A stretch of 57,716 nt of DNA. Source: an uncultured SAR86 cluster bacterium (GTDB lineage: Bacteria > Pseudomonadota > Gammaproteobacteria > Magnimaribacterales > D2472). Under the pieces are notes generated by a model, which was given only the letters and a program-made list of their open reading frames with translations, did no database searches and was not told where the DNA came from. The stretch lies in NCBI GenBank assembly GCA_902514105.1, contig CABXPU010000005.1, positions 1-57,716 of the forward strand, given 5' to 3'. The position numbers were made by a program, and so were the translations under genes. The first letter of the stretch is position 1. Each line of letters opens with the position of its first letter. This document shows positions 18,299 to 29,509 of the stretch, one piece after another.

Positions 18299-20227
18299 AT
18301 GAATATTACACTGCCAGATGGAAGCACTAGAGAGTTATCAGAAGGTTCTTCTGGTTACGACCTAGCTTTAAGCATAGGAAAAGGCTTAGCAAAAGCAGCT
18401 GTTGCTATATCTATAGATGGAAAGCAGCAAGATATTCATGACAGCATAACCCAAGACTCATCTGTTTCAATTATTACTATTGATTCATCAGAAGGGTTAG
18501 AAATTATGCGTCATACATTAACTGCTCAGGTTTTAGCTAGAGCTGTTAAAAATTTATATCCCGATGCTAAATTAGCTATTGGCCCAACAATTAATGATGG
18601 GTTTTATTATGACTTTTTATTCAATAAAGCTATTTCTTCTGATGATATTCCTAAGATTGAGAATGAGATGCGCAACATCATAAAATCAGGTGACCCTATA
18701 AATAAGTCTTTTAGATCTCAAAAAGAAGCTGTAAAGCTTTTTAAGGACAGAAAAGAAGATTACAAAATAGAGATCATTCAAGATTCAGATCAAAAAGAAG
18801 ATTTCCAGATATACCAACAAGGCGATTCGGATTTTATAGATTTATGCAAAGGACCACATTTACCAAATTTAAGTTTAATAGGATCTTTTAAGCTTACAAA
18901 GATTGCTGGAGCATATTGGCGAGGCGATTCAAAAAATGAAATGTTAACAAGAATATACGGAACAGCATGGAATACTGAAAAAGAATTAAATACCTATCTT
19001 GAAGCAATTGAAGAGGCTGAAAAAAGAGATCATCGTAAATTAGCAAAAGAAATGGATCTTTTTCATTTTCAAGAAGAGGCTCCTGGAATGGTTTTCTGGC
19101 ACCCTAATGGATGGACAATTTACAGAGAATTAAAATCTTATATTAGAGACCGTTTAATGAAATCTAATTATCAAGAGATTAACACTCCGCAAGTTGTTGA
19201 TAGAAAATTATGGGAAGCTTCAGGCCATTGGGATAAATATAGAGAAAATATGTTTATAGCTGAAATAGACGAAGAACATGCAAATGAAAAAAGAGTCAAT
19301 GCATTAAAGCCAATGAATTGCCCATGCCATGTTCAGATTTACAACCAAGGGATTAAATCATATAGAGACCTGCCATTAAGATATGCTGAGTTTGGTTCAT
19401 GTCATAGATATGAAGCTTCTGGAACTATGCACGGTCTTATGAGAGTTAGAGGATTTACTCAGGATGATGGCCATATATTTTGCACTGAATCCCAAATAGA
19501 AAAAGAAACAGCTTTATTTATTGAACTTCTTTCAGGCATATATAAAGATTTAGGTTTTGATAATTTTTCTATTAAATTATCAACTAGACCTGAAATCAGA
19601 GTTGGTTCAGATGAGGTATGGGATAAGGCTGAAGAGTCATTAAAAAATGCTATAAATAAATTAGATCTTCCCTATACAATTGATGAAGGTGATGGAGCTT
19701 TCTACGGACCAAAGCTTGATTTTGTATTAACTGATGCTATTGGTCGTGAATGGCAGTGTGGAACCTTTCAGGCTGACTTTAATCTCCCTGATAGGCTTGA
19801 TGCTGAATATATAGGTGAAGATGGCTCAAAACATCGCCCCGTTATGATTCATAGAGCAATTCTTGGATCATTTGAAAGATTTATAGGAGTTTTAATTGAA
19901 AATTATTCTGGAAGATTGCCTTTATGGATGGCTCCTTGCCAAGTTGTAATTTCATCTATAGTGTCTGATGTTGACTCATATGTAGATGAGGTGGAAGAAC
20001 TTTTATCAAATAAAGGTATTAGAGTATTAACTGATAAGCGAAATGAAAAGATAAGTTACAAAGTAAGAGAGCACAGCACCGCAAAAGTTCCTGTAATAAT
20101 GGTAATTGGAAAAAAAGAGGCCGAAGAAAGAACCATTTCAGTTAGACGACTAGGAAGTGATAAAAATACTTCATATGATCTAGATAAAATCATAGATGAA
20201 ATTTCACTTGAATCACAACGCCCCTAA
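18299..20227 (+). CDS. thrS: Threonyl-tRNA synthetase
   Basis: N-terminal TGS domain, [12 protein letters not shown]-type motif ([16 protein letters not shown]), [32 protein letters not shown]. Confidence 0.97.
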   Translation: MNITLPDGSTRELSEGSSGYDLALSIGKGLAKAAVAISIDGKQQDIHDSITQDSSVSIITIDSSEGLEIMRHTLTAQVLARAVKNLYPDAKLAIGPTINDGFYYDFLFNKAISSDDIPKIENEMRNIIKSGDPINKSFRSQKEAVKLFKDRKEDYKIEIIQDSDQKEDFQIYQQGDSDFIDLCKGPHLPNLSLIGSFKLTKIAGAYWRGDSKNEMLTRIYGTAWNTEKELNTYLEAIEEAEKRDHRKLAKEMDLFHFQEEAPGMVFWHPNGWTIYRELKSYIRDRLMKSNYQEINTPQVVDRKLWEASGHWDKYRENMFIAEIDEEHANEKRVNALKPMNCPCHVQIYNQGIKSYRDLPLRYAEFGSCHRYEASGTMHGLMRVRGFTQDDGHIFCTESQIEKETALFIELLSGIYKDLGFDNFSIKLSTRPEIRVGSDEVWDKAEESLKNAINKLDLPYTIDEGDGAFYGPKLDFVLTDAIGREWQCGTFQADFNLPDRLDAEYIGEDGSKHRPVMIHRAILGSFERFIGVLIENYSGRLPLWMAPCQVVISSIVSDVDSYVDEVEELLSNKGIRVLTDKRNEKISYKVREHSTAKVPVIMVIGKKEAEERTISVRRLGSDKNTSYDLDKIIDEISLESQRP

Positions 20228-20244
20228 TAATAAATATAGCTTCA

Positions 20245-20457
20245 GTGGTTAAAAAACTGTTTATTAAATTTATTAAAGCTTATCAATATGCTATTTCACC
20301 CATTTTAGGGCCTAGTTGTAGATATACACCCACATGCTCAGAATATAGTATTAATGCCATTGAAAAGTATGGAATATTTAAAGGTTCTTGGTTAGGTCTT
20401 AAGAGGATTTCTAGATGTCATCCATGGGGTGGGAGTGGGCACGACCCTTTGATATAA
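20245..20457 (+). CDS. yidD: Membrane protein insertion efficiency factor YidD
   Basis: [59 protein letters not shown] start. Confidence 0.95.
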   Translation: MVKKLFIKFIKAYQYAISPILGPSCRYTPTCSEYSINAIEKYGIFKGSWLGLKRISRCHPWGGSGHDPLI

Positions 20458-20460
20458 AAA

Positions 20461-20946
20461 TTATTTTAAATCTTTTATCTTTAGCCTCAATTCAATATCA
20501 ATATCAACTTTGTTACTTTTCATTAGATCGTAAATATTATCAAAAAAATCTCCCTTCATTTCTGAAGTTTTTCTGGTATTCATATCTATGTGGCCAAGTA
20601 TGGTTTCATATAATGCACATACCTCTTCATTTTCATTTACTAGAATGCCTGCAATATGAATAAGTTTTTTATTGACATTATGAAGCCTGTATTTAGGGGT
20701 TATTTTTTCTCCTAATAAGCACTCTTTTAAATATTTATAATTATCTTCAAGAGTAAAGGATGAAAATCCAGCATCAAAATACTCATCTGAAAAACCCATG
20801 TCTATAGAGTAAAAATTTCCATAAGCAAAACCTAGTATTTCGTTATAATATAAAACATTCATATGCCCATTAAGATCACACATTTTCTCGGTAATCTCGA
20901 CAGGCTTAGTTGAATATGGAAAAACATTATCCGTTTGTTTTGACAT
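20461..20946 (-). CDS. Hotdog-fold thioesterase
   Basis: MCDLNGHMNVLYYNEILGFAYGNF resembles the D.NGHMN.. signature of 4HBT-like thioesterases. Confidence 0.7.
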   Translation of the reverse strand: MSKQTDNVFPYSTKPVEITEKMCDLNGHMNVLYYNEILGFAYGNFYSIDMGFSDEYFDAGFSSFTLEDNYKYLKECLLGEKITPKYRLHNVNKKLIHIAGILVNENEEVCALYETILGHIDMNTRKTSEMKGDFFDNIYDLMKSNKVDIDIELRLKIKDLK

Positions 20947-21052
20947 AAAGTTATTTTTTAAAAGTTTTTAGGAAACGTATTATAATTGAATGAAATATTT
21001 ATTAAACAACCTTCAATGTTTTAAGCATTAATGTTGTATTTTAAGGCTTAAT

Positions 21053-23695
21053 TTGACTAAAGAAAATAAAGATATTGATTCAATTGAAACTCAAGAGTGG
21101 CTTGATGCAATAGATTCAGTCATTGAAAGCTCTGGTTCAGAAAGAGCATCCTATCTTTTAACCGAGCTGGCAAAAAAATTAACAGCAGCAGGAAAAGTTC
21201 CTACATATAATTTAACCACACCATTTCGAAATACTATTCCCGCTGCAGAAGAAGCAGCTATGCCCGGCGATCTTTTTATGGAAAGACGTATTCGATCATT
21301 AATAAGATGGAATGCATTAGTTATGGTTTTAAGAGCAAACAAAGGAGATGATGAGCTTGGGGGGCATATAGCTACTTTTTCATCTTCGGCAACATTATAC
21401 GATGTAGGTTTCAATCATTTTTTTAGAGGTATGGAGGGGCAATTAGATGATTTGGTCTATTATCAAGGGCACTCATCTCCTGGTATCTATGCTAGAAGTT
21501 TCTTAGAAGGTTATTTAAGTGAGCGTGATTTAGATAACTTTAGAAGAGAAGCTGGCAGCCCAGGTTTATCATCTTATCCTCACCCTTGGTTGATGCCAGA
21601 CTATTGGCAATTTCCGGTTGTCTCAATGGGGTTAGGTCCAATAATGGGGGTTTATCAAGCTCACATAATGAGATACCTATCTGCAAGAGGCCTAGTAGGA
21701 AGGAAAGATAGGAAAGTTTGGGTATTTTGTGGAGATGGCGAAATGGACGAACCTGAATCAAAAGGTTCAATAGGTTTAGCTGGAAGAGAAAAATTAGAAA
21801 ATTTAATATTTGTAATTAATTGCAACTTACAAAGACTCGATGGTCCAGTTAGAGGAAATGGAAAAATTATTCAAGAACTAGAGACAGAGTTCAGAGGAAG
21901 CGGCTGGAATGTTATTAAAGTTATTTGGGGTAAAAAGTGGGATCCATTGTTCACAAAAGATAGAGAGGGCAAGTTACAAGATTTAATGGATCACGTTGTT
22001 GACGGAGAGTTACAAAACTATAAAGCCAAAGGAGGCGCATATACTAGAGAAAATTTCTTTGGTAAAAATCCTGATGTTTTAAAAATGGTTGAAGATCTTT
22101 CCGATGAAGATATATACAGATTAAACAGAGGTGGTCATGATCCATATAAGGTATATGCAGCTTATCATAAGGCCACAAATTCAACTGGAGCCCCAACAGT
22201 CATTCTTGCTTTTACCACCAAAGGGTATGGAATAGGTTCAAGAGAAGCTGACAACACTACCCATCAAGTTAAAAAGCTATCATTAGAAAATATTAAAGCT
22301 TTTAGAGATAATTTTGATATACCTGTAAATGATGATGAGATTGAATCTCTTCCTTATGTAAGACCTCCTGAAAACTCTCCTGAAATTTCTTATATGAAGA
22401 AAGCTCGTGAAAATTTAGGTGGCTTTATACCAAGAAGGAGAACAAAAATTAAAAAATTGAAGATGCCTGATGACAAACATTTTGAGCCACTTATTAAAGG
22501 TATGGGTGAAAGAAAGGTTTCTACAACTATGGCAATTGTTAGGCTAATGACTAATTTATTAAAAGATAAGAATATTGGAGAAAGGATTGTTCCTATAGTT
22601 CCAGATGAAGCCAGAACATTTGGCATGGAAGGATTGTTTAAACAAATAGGTATTTATTCATCAGAGGGACAAAAATATGAGCCTGAAGATGTAGATAAGG
22701 TTATGTGGTACAAAGAATCTAAAGATGGAGTTATGCTTGAAGAAGGTATCACTGAGGCAGGGTCTTTTTCCGCTTGGCTAGCCTTAGCTACAGCATATTC
22801 AAATTATGATCTTCCCATGATTCCCATTTATTTATTTTATTCTATGTTTGGATTTCAGCGTATTCATGATTTAGCATGGGCTGCAGGAGATACTCAGGCA
22901 AGAGGCTTTCTTATAGGAGCAACATCTGGAAGAACTACACTGAATGGTGAAGGGCTTCAACATCAAGATGGTCATAGCCATATTCTTTCATCCACTATTC
23001 CAAATTGTTTATCTTATGATCCTGCTTATGCGTACGAGTTAGCAATAATTATTAAAGATGGTATTCAAAAAATGTTTGTGGAACAAAAAGATTACTATTA
23101 CTACATTACAGTTACTAATGAGAATTACATACAGCCTGAACAGCCTAAAGGTATTGAAAAAGATGTTATTAAAGGAATGTATAAAGTTAAAGATTGTAGA
23201 AACCCTAATATACGCTTAATTGGTTCAGGTGCAATTCTGAATGAATCAATAAAAGCTCAAGATATTTTAAGCAGTTATTCAATACATGCAGAAGTATGGA
23301 GCGTTACTAGCTTTAATTTACTAAGAAAAGATGGAATGGAGGCTGAAAGATACAATCAATTAAATCCACACAAAGAACCCAGAAAAAATCATATAGATAA
23401 TTGTTTTGGTGACCTTGATATTCCGGTTGTCGCTTCTACTGATTATATGAGAGCTTATCCAGATCAAATTAGACCTTATATCAAATCTTCATTTTCATCT
23501 CTTGGTACTGATGGTTTTGGTAGAAGTGATTCAAGAGAAGAGTTAAGAGAATTCTTTGAGATAGATGCTAGGCATATTGCAAGATTAAGTGCATTTACTT
23601 TATTTAAAGAATCTAAGATTTCTAAAGAGGTTTTAGACAAGATATATAAATCTACAAAAGTTAATCCAAAAAAACCAAACCCATGGGAAGTGTAA
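21053..23695 (+). CDS. aceE: Pyruvate dehydrogenase E1 component (homodimeric)
   Basis: ETQEWLDAIDSVI, YYQGHSSPGIYARSFLEGYL, VWVFCGDGEMDEPESKG, GEGLQHQDGHSHILSSTIPNC; TTG start. Confidence 0.97.
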   Translation: MTKENKDIDSIETQEWLDAIDSVIESSGSERASYLLTELAKKLTAAGKVPTYNLTTPFRNTIPAAEEAAMPGDLFMERRIRSLIRWNALVMVLRANKGDDELGGHIATFSSSATLYDVGFNHFFRGMEGQLDDLVYYQGHSSPGIYARSFLEGYLSERDLDNFRREAGSPGLSSYPHPWLMPDYWQFPVVSMGLGPIMGVYQAHIMRYLSARGLVGRKDRKVWVFCGDGEMDEPESKGSIGLAGREKLENLIFVINCNLQRLDGPVRGNGKIIQELETEFRGSGWNVIKVIWGKKWDPLFTKDREGKLQDLMDHVVDGELQNYKAKGGAYTRENFFGKNPDVLKMVEDLSDEDIYRLNRGGHDPYKVYAAYHKATNSTGAPTVILAFTTKGYGIGSREADNTTHQVKKLSLENIKAFRDNFDIPVNDDEIESLPYVRPPENSPEISYMKKARENLGGFIPRRRTKIKKLKMPDDKHFEPLIKGMGERKVSTTMAIVRLMTNLLKDKNIGERIVPIVPDEARTFGMEGLFKQIGIYSSEGQKYEPEDVDKVMWYKESKDGVMLEEGITEAGSFSAWLALATAYSNYDLPMIPIYLFYSMFGFQRIHDLAWAAGDTQARGFLIGATSGRTTLNGEGLQHQDGHSHILSSTIPNCLSYDPAYAYELAIIIKDGIQKMFVEQKDYYYYITVTNENYIQPEQPKGIEKDVIKGMYKVKDCRNPNIRLIGSGAILNESIKAQDILSSYSIHAEVWSVTSFNLLRKDGMEAERYNQLNPHKEPRKNHIDNCFGDLDIPVVASTDYMRAYPDQIRPYIKSSFSSLGTDGFGRSDSREELREFFEIDARHIARLSAFTLFKESKISKEVLDKIYKSTKVNPKKPNPWEV

Positions 23696-24943
23696 ATGAC
23701 GCTTAAAGAAATAAAAATTCCAGATTTAGGCGAAGCTGAAGATGTAGAGGTTATTGAGATCTGTGTATCACCAGGAGATTCTGTTGGTGCTGACGACCCA
23801 ATAATTGTCTTAGAATCTGAAAAAGCAGCAATGGAGATTCCTGCGTCTATTGAAGGAAAAGTTATTGATATTAAGGTTAGTAATGGAGATACAGTAAAGG
23901 AGGGGACAATATTCCTTGAGATAGAAGCTAAAGAGAGTAAGAAAATAAAACAAGATAAAACGCCTCAGCCTCAAGAAAATAAGATCGAAGAAAAAATAGA
24001 TATTAAAAAGACCCTTCCAGAAACTTCTTCAAAAGAAATATTCATACAACCCAAAAGCTCAGAAAATATTCATGCAGGACCAGCAGTTAGGAAATTAGCT
24101 AGAGAGTTTGGAATTGATTTATCTAAAGTCAGCCCAACCGGACCAAGAGGAAGAATTTTAAAAGAAGATTTACATGAATATGTAAAAGAGCAATTAAACT
24201 CAAATAAATTAGCCACCTCTAAAAATCCTCAAATAGATTATTCATTATGGGGAGAAGTTAAAAAAGAACCTTTAACTAAATTTCAAAAAACTGCCGCTAG
24301 TAATTTACAGCAATCTTGGAGAAATATACCTCATGTAACACAACATGATGAAGCTAATATAGACGCTTTAATGAAGTTATCTGAAAAATTAAATAAGCAC
24401 TCAGGTCTTAAAATATCACCTTTAGCTTTTTTTGTTAAAGCTACAGCTGAATTATTAGAAGAATTTCCTTTAATGAATGCTTCGTTGGATGAAAATACTG
24501 AAAATATAATCTTTAAAGACTATATAAATATAGGTATAGCGGTAGATACACCCAAAGGCCTGATAGTTCCAAATATTAAAAATACTAATAAGCTTTCCAT
24601 ACAAGATATCTCAAATGAGATATCAAAGTTAGCAAAGGCTGCAAAAGAAAGAAGGATTAAAGTAGATGAATTAAAAGGCTCTACTTTTACTGTCTCTTCA
24701 CTAGGCGCAATAGGAGGTAAATTTTTTACACCAATTGTCAATCCTCCTGAAGTTGCAATTCTGGGCATATCAAGGACGTTTTCAAGAGTAGATATGATTA
24801 AAAATAATCTGGTTAGTTCTTTAATTCTTCCAATATCTCTTTCTTATGATCATAGGGTGATTAATGGAGTTGAAGCTGTTAAGTTCACTTCAAGATTTTG
24901 TGAGCTTCTAGAAGATACTAGCTTTTTTGAAATAAATTATTAA
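23696..24943 (+). CDS. aceF: Pyruvate dehydrogenase E2 (dihydrolipoyl acetyltransferase), single lipoyl domain
   Basis: IKIPDLGEAEDVEVIEI...VLESEKAAMEIP lipoyl motif, peripheral-subunit binding domain AGPAVRKLAREFGIDLSKVSPTGPRGRILKEDL, SLSYDHRVINGVEAVKF. Confidence 0.96.
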   Translation: MTLKEIKIPDLGEAEDVEVIEICVSPGDSVGADDPIIVLESEKAAMEIPASIEGKVIDIKVSNGDTVKEGTIFLEIEAKESKKIKQDKTPQPQENKIEEKIDIKKTLPETSSKEIFIQPKSSENIHAGPAVRKLAREFGIDLSKVSPTGPRGRILKEDLHEYVKEQLNSNKLATSKNPQIDYSLWGEVKKEPLTKFQKTAASNLQQSWRNIPHVTQHDEANIDALMKLSEKLNKHSGLKISPLAFFVKATAELLEEFPLMNASLDENTENIIFKDYINIGIAVDTPKGLIVPNIKNTNKLSIQDISNEISKLAKAAKERRIKVDELKGSTFTVSSLGAIGGKFFTPIVNPPEVAILGISRTFSRVDMIKNNLVSSLILPISLSYDHRVINGVEAVKFTSRFCELLEDTSFFEINY

Positions 24944-24949
24944 AACTTA

Positions 24950-25951
24950 ATGAAAAAATATCTACTTATCCTTTTTATCATTTTTATCAATTTGAATATT
25001 AATGCAGAAATATTTACTACGATGACTTTAAATGTAGAGAACTTATTTGATACCTATGATGATTTAAATAAAGATGACAAAGCTTTTTTACCTATATCAA
25101 ATAAATTATCTGAAGAGCATAAAAATTCATGCAAGAAAATTAGAGTAAAAAAATGGAGAGATGAATGCTTGTATTTAGATTGGAATGAAAAGGTAAAAGA
25201 TGCAAAGCTAAACAATATATCTGATTTGATAGTAGCTTATAAAAATAATGGCCCAGACATTATTTTTCTTCAAGAGATTGAGAACAATAATATCCTAAAT
25301 CAACTATTTTCTCTTTTAGAGCCATACGGCTATATAGATAAAGTTTTATTAGAAGGGAATGATTATCGAGGTATTGATAATGCTTTTATTTCTAAATTCC
25401 CAATTGAAGATTCCAAGCTTCATTTTATAAAGTTTGATGGAAAATTTTCTAACAAAGATACTAGACCAATATTAGAAACATCAATTAACATAAACGGGTT
25501 GATAGTACGATTTTATGGAGTACATTTCCCTGCTCCATTTCTTAATTTTGCAATGCGAGATTCTGCATTTATAGCTTTAAATCAATTACTTATGAAGCAT
25601 AATGATCCATCTGTTGCAGCTGGTGATTTTAATGTGACCCGCGAAGAAGCTTTCAAAGAAAATACATTCTATGATCAAGAGAAATATTGGGATATTGCAC
25701 ACCATATAGGTTGCAATAAATGCTTAGGAACATACTACTATGCACCAAATAATGATTGGTCTTTCTTAGATACTATCCTAGTATCTAAAAATAGAAATAT
25801 TTATTTTATTTCGAATAAAATTGGACTGCATAAAACACCTATTAATATAGATGCAGAAAATTTAAAGCCTCTTGGTTTTAACGCTTTAAGTTTAAAAGGG
25901 GTAACGGATCATATACCCATGGTTGCAGAGATAGAACTAAGAAATAACTAA
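24950..25951 (+). CDS. Endonuclease/exonuclease/phosphatase family protein, secreted
   Basis: Signal peptide; LNVENLFDTYDD, PDIIFLQEIEN, AAGDFNVTREEA, GVTDHIPMVAEIEL. Confidence 0.85.
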   Translation: MKKYLLILFIIFINLNINAEIFTTMTLNVENLFDTYDDLNKDDKAFLPISNKLSEEHKNSCKKIRVKKWRDECLYLDWNEKVKDAKLNNISDLIVAYKNNGPDIIFLQEIENNNILNQLFSLLEPYGYIDKVLLEGNDYRGIDNAFISKFPIEDSKLHFIKFDGKFSNKDTRPILETSININGLIVRFYGVHFPAPFLNFAMRDSAFIALNQLLMKHNDPSVAAGDFNVTREEAFKENTFYDQEKYWDIAHHIGCNKCLGTYYYAPNNDWSFLDTILVSKNRNIYFISNKIGLHKTPINIDAENLKPLGFNALSLKGVTDHIPMVAEIELRNN

Positions 25952-25960
25952 TTTAAAATA

Positions 25961-26362
25961 TTAGTCTTGTCTCCAGCCTTCACGATCAAATATTCTAATG
26001 TAAGTTAGCTGGTCATGATCTGAATCATTAATAACTCTACAGTAGTCACCCGATTCAACTAATATTACATCGCCAGTTGAGAGGTCATATGAATCTTTGT
26101 GCTGAACTCCATATGATGGATTTGAGCCGTGACCATCTTCATCATTCATATATTCAACAATTTCCATAGTTCCTCTTCCATTAGTAATTATGTAAGTAAC
26201 ATCTGAATTTATTAATTTATGCCCAGTTGTAGATTTACCTGGCTGAATAACAGTTTTACTAGCAATAATTCTTTTTAAAAGATCATTTGTCCAAACGGTA
26301 TAGTCTTCAGTTTCCTTTTGCGGAGTGCCGCCAACTCGAAAGTTTACATATTTTTTTGCCAT
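25961..26362 (-). CDS. Cupin-like small protein
   Basis: PGKSTTGHKLINSDVTYIITNGRGTMEIVEY...LSTGDVILVESGDYCRVINDSDHDQL is beta-rich cupin-like. Confidence 0.6.
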   Translation of the reverse strand: MAKKYVNFRVGGTPQKETEDYTVWTNDLLKRIIASKTVIQPGKSTTGHKLINSDVTYIITNGRGTMEIVEYMNDEDGHGSNPSYGVQHKDSYDLSTGDVILVESGDYCRVINDSDHDQLTYIRIFDREGWRQD

Positions 26363-26444
26363 AGATTTATTATAAGGAATTGAGGTTAAGTTGCTATGTT
26401 TGATTTATAATTATTTAAAAAAAATTACATTCTGGAGAAACCAA

Positions 26445-27737
26445 ATGAGTAAAACATACGTAAACCCTGAAACAATCGGTCTGCATGCAGGATGGAGGAA
26501 AGATGAAAATACTAACTCCGTTGCAGTGCCGATCCATCAAACAACCAGTTATCAATTTGATGACTGTGATCATGCTGCGAATCTATTTGCATTATCAGAA
26601 TTAGGAAATATTTATTCCAGAATAATGAACCCTACTTGTGCAGTTCTAGAAGATAGAATTGCTGCTCTAGAAGGCGGTGTTGGAGCATTAGCTGTAGCTT
26701 CTGGTCAGGCAGCATCTGCATATGCAATCCAGAATATTGCAAAAAATGGAGATAATATTGTCGCTTCTTCACATTTGTATGGAGGCACATACAATCAATT
26801 TAAAAATGTTTTATCAGATATGGGAATTGAAGTTCGCTTTGTCGATCCTTCAGACCCTAATAACTTTGCAGATGCTACTGATGATAAAACCAGAGCTTAT
26901 TATGGTGAAGTTCTTCCAAACCCAAGTTTTGAAGTTTTTCCTATATCTGAAGTTGCAGAAATTGGAAGACCTTTAGGAATTCCTTTGATTGTAGATAACA
27001 CTGCTGCTCCTGTAATCTGCAAACCATTTGAGCATGGTGCCGCTGTTTTAATTCATTCAACTACTAAATTTATTGGAGGACATGGTACTTCTATTGGAGG
27101 AATTATTGTTGACAGTGGAAATTTTGATTGGGAATCTTTTCCTGAGCGTCAGCCAGCTATGAATACTCCTGACCCATCATATGGCGGTGCGGTTTGGTCT
27201 GAAGCAGTTAAGCCGCTTGGTCCTATTGCATATATCTTAAAAGCAAGAACAACAATTTTAAGAGATATGGGGGCTGCAATGAGCCCATTTAATGCCTTTA
27301 TGTTTATTCAAGGCTTAGAAACATTAGCCTTAAGAATGAGAGAGCATTCAAGTAATGCAGAAAAAATAGCTGAATATCTTTCAAATCATGATGCTGTAGA
27401 AAGAGTTATATATCCTTCTGTTATGGATGGTTATGCAAAAGAAAGGGCAGAAAAATATTTAACTAGAGGAAATGGCGGTTTAATGGGGTTTGAGATAAAA
27501 GGAGGAATCGAAGCCGGTAAGAAATTTATTAATGCATTAGAGATGGTATACCACGTTGCAAATATTGGAGACTCTAGAAGTCTGGCAATTCATCCAGGAA
27601 GTACAACCCATAGTCAATTAAATGAAGAAGAATTATTGGCTGCAGGCATTACACCTGGCTTTGTTAGACTATCTATTGGTTTGGAGCATGTGGACGATAT
27701 TATTGCAGATTATGATCAAGCTTTAGCCCAAGTTTAA
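26445..27737 (+). CDS. Cys/Met metabolism PLP-dependent enzyme (O-acetylhomoserine sulfhydrylase / gamma-lyase type)
   Basis: ATG at 26445; [74 protein letters not shown]. Confidence 0.9.
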   Translation: MSKTYVNPETIGLHAGWRKDENTNSVAVPIHQTTSYQFDDCDHAANLFALSELGNIYSRIMNPTCAVLEDRIAALEGGVGALAVASGQAASAYAIQNIAKNGDNIVASSHLYGGTYNQFKNVLSDMGIEVRFVDPSDPNNFADATDDKTRAYYGEVLPNPSFEVFPISEVAEIGRPLGIPLIVDNTAAPVICKPFEHGAAVLIHSTTKFIGGHGTSIGGIIVDSGNFDWESFPERQPAMNTPDPSYGGAVWSEAVKPLGPIAYILKARTTILRDMGAAMSPFNAFMFIQGLETLALRMREHSSNAEKIAEYLSNHDAVERVIYPSVMDGYAKERAEKYLTRGNGGLMGFEIKGGIEAGKKFINALEMVYHVANIGDSRSLAIHPGSTTHSQLNEEELLAAGITPGFVRLSIGLEHVDDIIADYDQALAQV

Positions 27738-27741
27738 TATT

Positions 27742-28257
27742 TTGAGCCAAGAATTAGTTACTTATATAGTTCTTGGCTCTAAATCAAGACTGGCCAGTCT
27801 TAAGAAGTTTAAAGTTGATTCAAATGAAGAATGTATTTTCTTAAATTTCGATGAATACTCATCAATTGTAAAAACTTTAGATCAAGTAATAGCTGATAGC
27901 AAAGGCTCCCTTATTGTTTTACTGCCTCCAAGCACAGTACCAAAAAAACATAATAGAAAAACATTAAAGAAAATGGGCATGATTAATTATCCTGTCTGGG
28001 GGTGGTTTAATTCTCCTGAGCATGACGAAAAATTTATATCCAGTCTTAAAAAAATAAATACTTTTATCAGAAATACACCAACAGTTGATCAAGGGATTTA
28101 TTTTACGAAAGATTTATATTTTTCCATTGGTGGAATAGGGCATTTTCAATCTGATTATTTTGTAGAAATTTCTAAAAGATTATCATCAAGATTAGATCCT
28201 CAAGCTCCTCTATCCCCCCTAACATTTAGAGGTTCTTCTAGGGTATCATTGCTCTAA
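27742..28257 (+). CDS. Hypothetical protein, possible glycosyltransferase-like
   Basis: 171-aa ORF whose stop overlaps the ccmA start; ends FRGSSRVSLL; family uncertain. Confidence 0.55.
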   Translation: MSQELVTYIVLGSKSRLASLKKFKVDSNEECIFLNFDEYSSIVKTLDQVIADSKGSLIVLLPPSTVPKKHNRKTLKKMGMINYPVWGWFNSPEHDEKFISSLKKINTFIRNTPTVDQGIYFTKDLYFSIGGIGHFQSDYFVEISKRLSSRLDPQAPLSPLTFRGSSRVSLL

Positions 28258-28841
28258 TGTTAAGCAATCCTTTATTAGAAGCTAGAAATTTGTCGTTTTC
28301 AATTAATCAGAATAAGTTATTTCATGGTCTATCTTTCGAGCTTTTATATGGAGAAGCGCTACATATTAAAGGTGGAAATGGTTCCGGAAAAACAACCTTG
28401 TTAAAAATATTATTAGGTATTACTTCTCCTCGAAAAGGGCACATAAAATGGGTTGATAATACTAATACAGTTTATTTAGGCCACAAGAATGTCTTAAAGG
28501 ATTATCTTTCAGTAGAAGATAATTTATATCTGCATGGAATTAATTCAGCTAAGACTAGCACCAAATCAATTTTAAAAGAGCTTAATCTCTTAAATAAAAT
28601 TGATGTTTTAGTTGGAAATTTATCATATGGCCAGAAGAAAAAATTAGCTTTAGTTAGAGTCTTGCTTAATCAATCTGAAGTTATTGTTTTGGATGAGCCT
28701 TGTGTTGGATTAGATGATAAGACAAGAGCTTATATTGTTGATTTCTTAAATGCTGAGTTAAGTAAAAATAAATCTGTTATATATACCTCTCATATTCCTA
28801 TAGAAATTAATAGCAAAAAAATAAATATCGATAAAGAATAG
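28257..28841 (+). CDS. ccmA: Heme exporter ATP-binding protein CcmA
   Basis: KGGNGSGKTTLLKILLGI, NLSYGQKKKLALVRVLL, VIVLDEPCVGLD; followed by ccmB-I. Confidence 0.93.
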   Translation: MLSNPLLEARNLSFSINQNKLFHGLSFELLYGEALHIKGGNGSGKTTLLKILLGITSPRKGHIKWVDNTNTVYLGHKNVLKDYLSVEDNLYLHGINSAKTSTKSILKELNLLNKIDVLVGNLSYGQKKKLALVRVLLNQSEVIVLDEPCVGLDDKTRAYIVDFLNAELSKNKSVIYTSHIPIEINSKKINIDKE

Positions 28842-29491
28842 TGACTGATTTATTAAAAATAGAATCATTTAAATTGCGTAAGAAATTAAGGGCTTGGCTT
28901 GGACCGATACTTATATTTCTCTTAATTATGATTTCATTCCCATTAACCGTTGAATTGGCAAGCGACGAATTAAAAAATGTCTTTTATTCAATTTTATGGT
29001 TGTCATCTCTTTTAACAGTAATGGTTTCTCTTGATAGTATATTTTTAGAAGACTTTGATGATGGGACTCTAGAACATTATTTAATTTTAAATAATTCATT
29101 ATTTTCCATGATTTTGATTAAGATTTTTATCTACTGGCTGCTTATTGGGATTCCAATATCAATATTAGGTACATTTTTTTCTATAAGCACGTCTGGAGAC
29201 TTTTCTTCTTTTTATATCGCTTTTCCTTCCATGCTTATTTCCTCATATATTTTTATTAATTTATTTGCATTAGGAAACTCACTTAGTTTAAACAAAGGAT
29301 CAGCTTTGGGCGCATTAATAACTATGCCACTTTTATTTCCTGTGTTAATTTTGCTTGGAAAAATTGTATTAAATGCTAATTTCGGTTTTGAAATTTCTAA
29401 TCTTTTGCTCTTAATGCTTGGGGTTTTATTGATTATAATAGTAATTATTCCATTTATAATCTCTTTCGTTGTTAAGACTCATTTGGAATAA
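28841..29491 (+). CDS. ccmB: Heme exporter membrane protein CcmB
   Basis: Polytopic membrane protein; LDSIFLEDFDDGTLEHYLIL; operon position. Confidence 0.9.
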   Translation: MTDLLKIESFKLRKKLRAWLGPILIFLLIMISFPLTVELASDELKNVFYSILWLSSLLTVMVSLDSIFLEDFDDGTLEHYLILNNSLFSMILIKIFIYWLLIGIPISILGTFFSISTSGDFSSFYIAFPSMLISSYIFINLFALGNSLSLNKGSALGALITMPLLFPVLILLGKIVLNANFGFEISNLLLLMLGVLLIIIVIIPFIISFVVKTHLE

Positions 29492-29509
29492 ATTTAAATT
29501 TACAAAATT

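Noticed and set aside
26722-26976. 84-aa ORF inside the PLP enzyme gene
   Set aside because: Out-of-frame reading of a convincingly conserved PLP enzyme.
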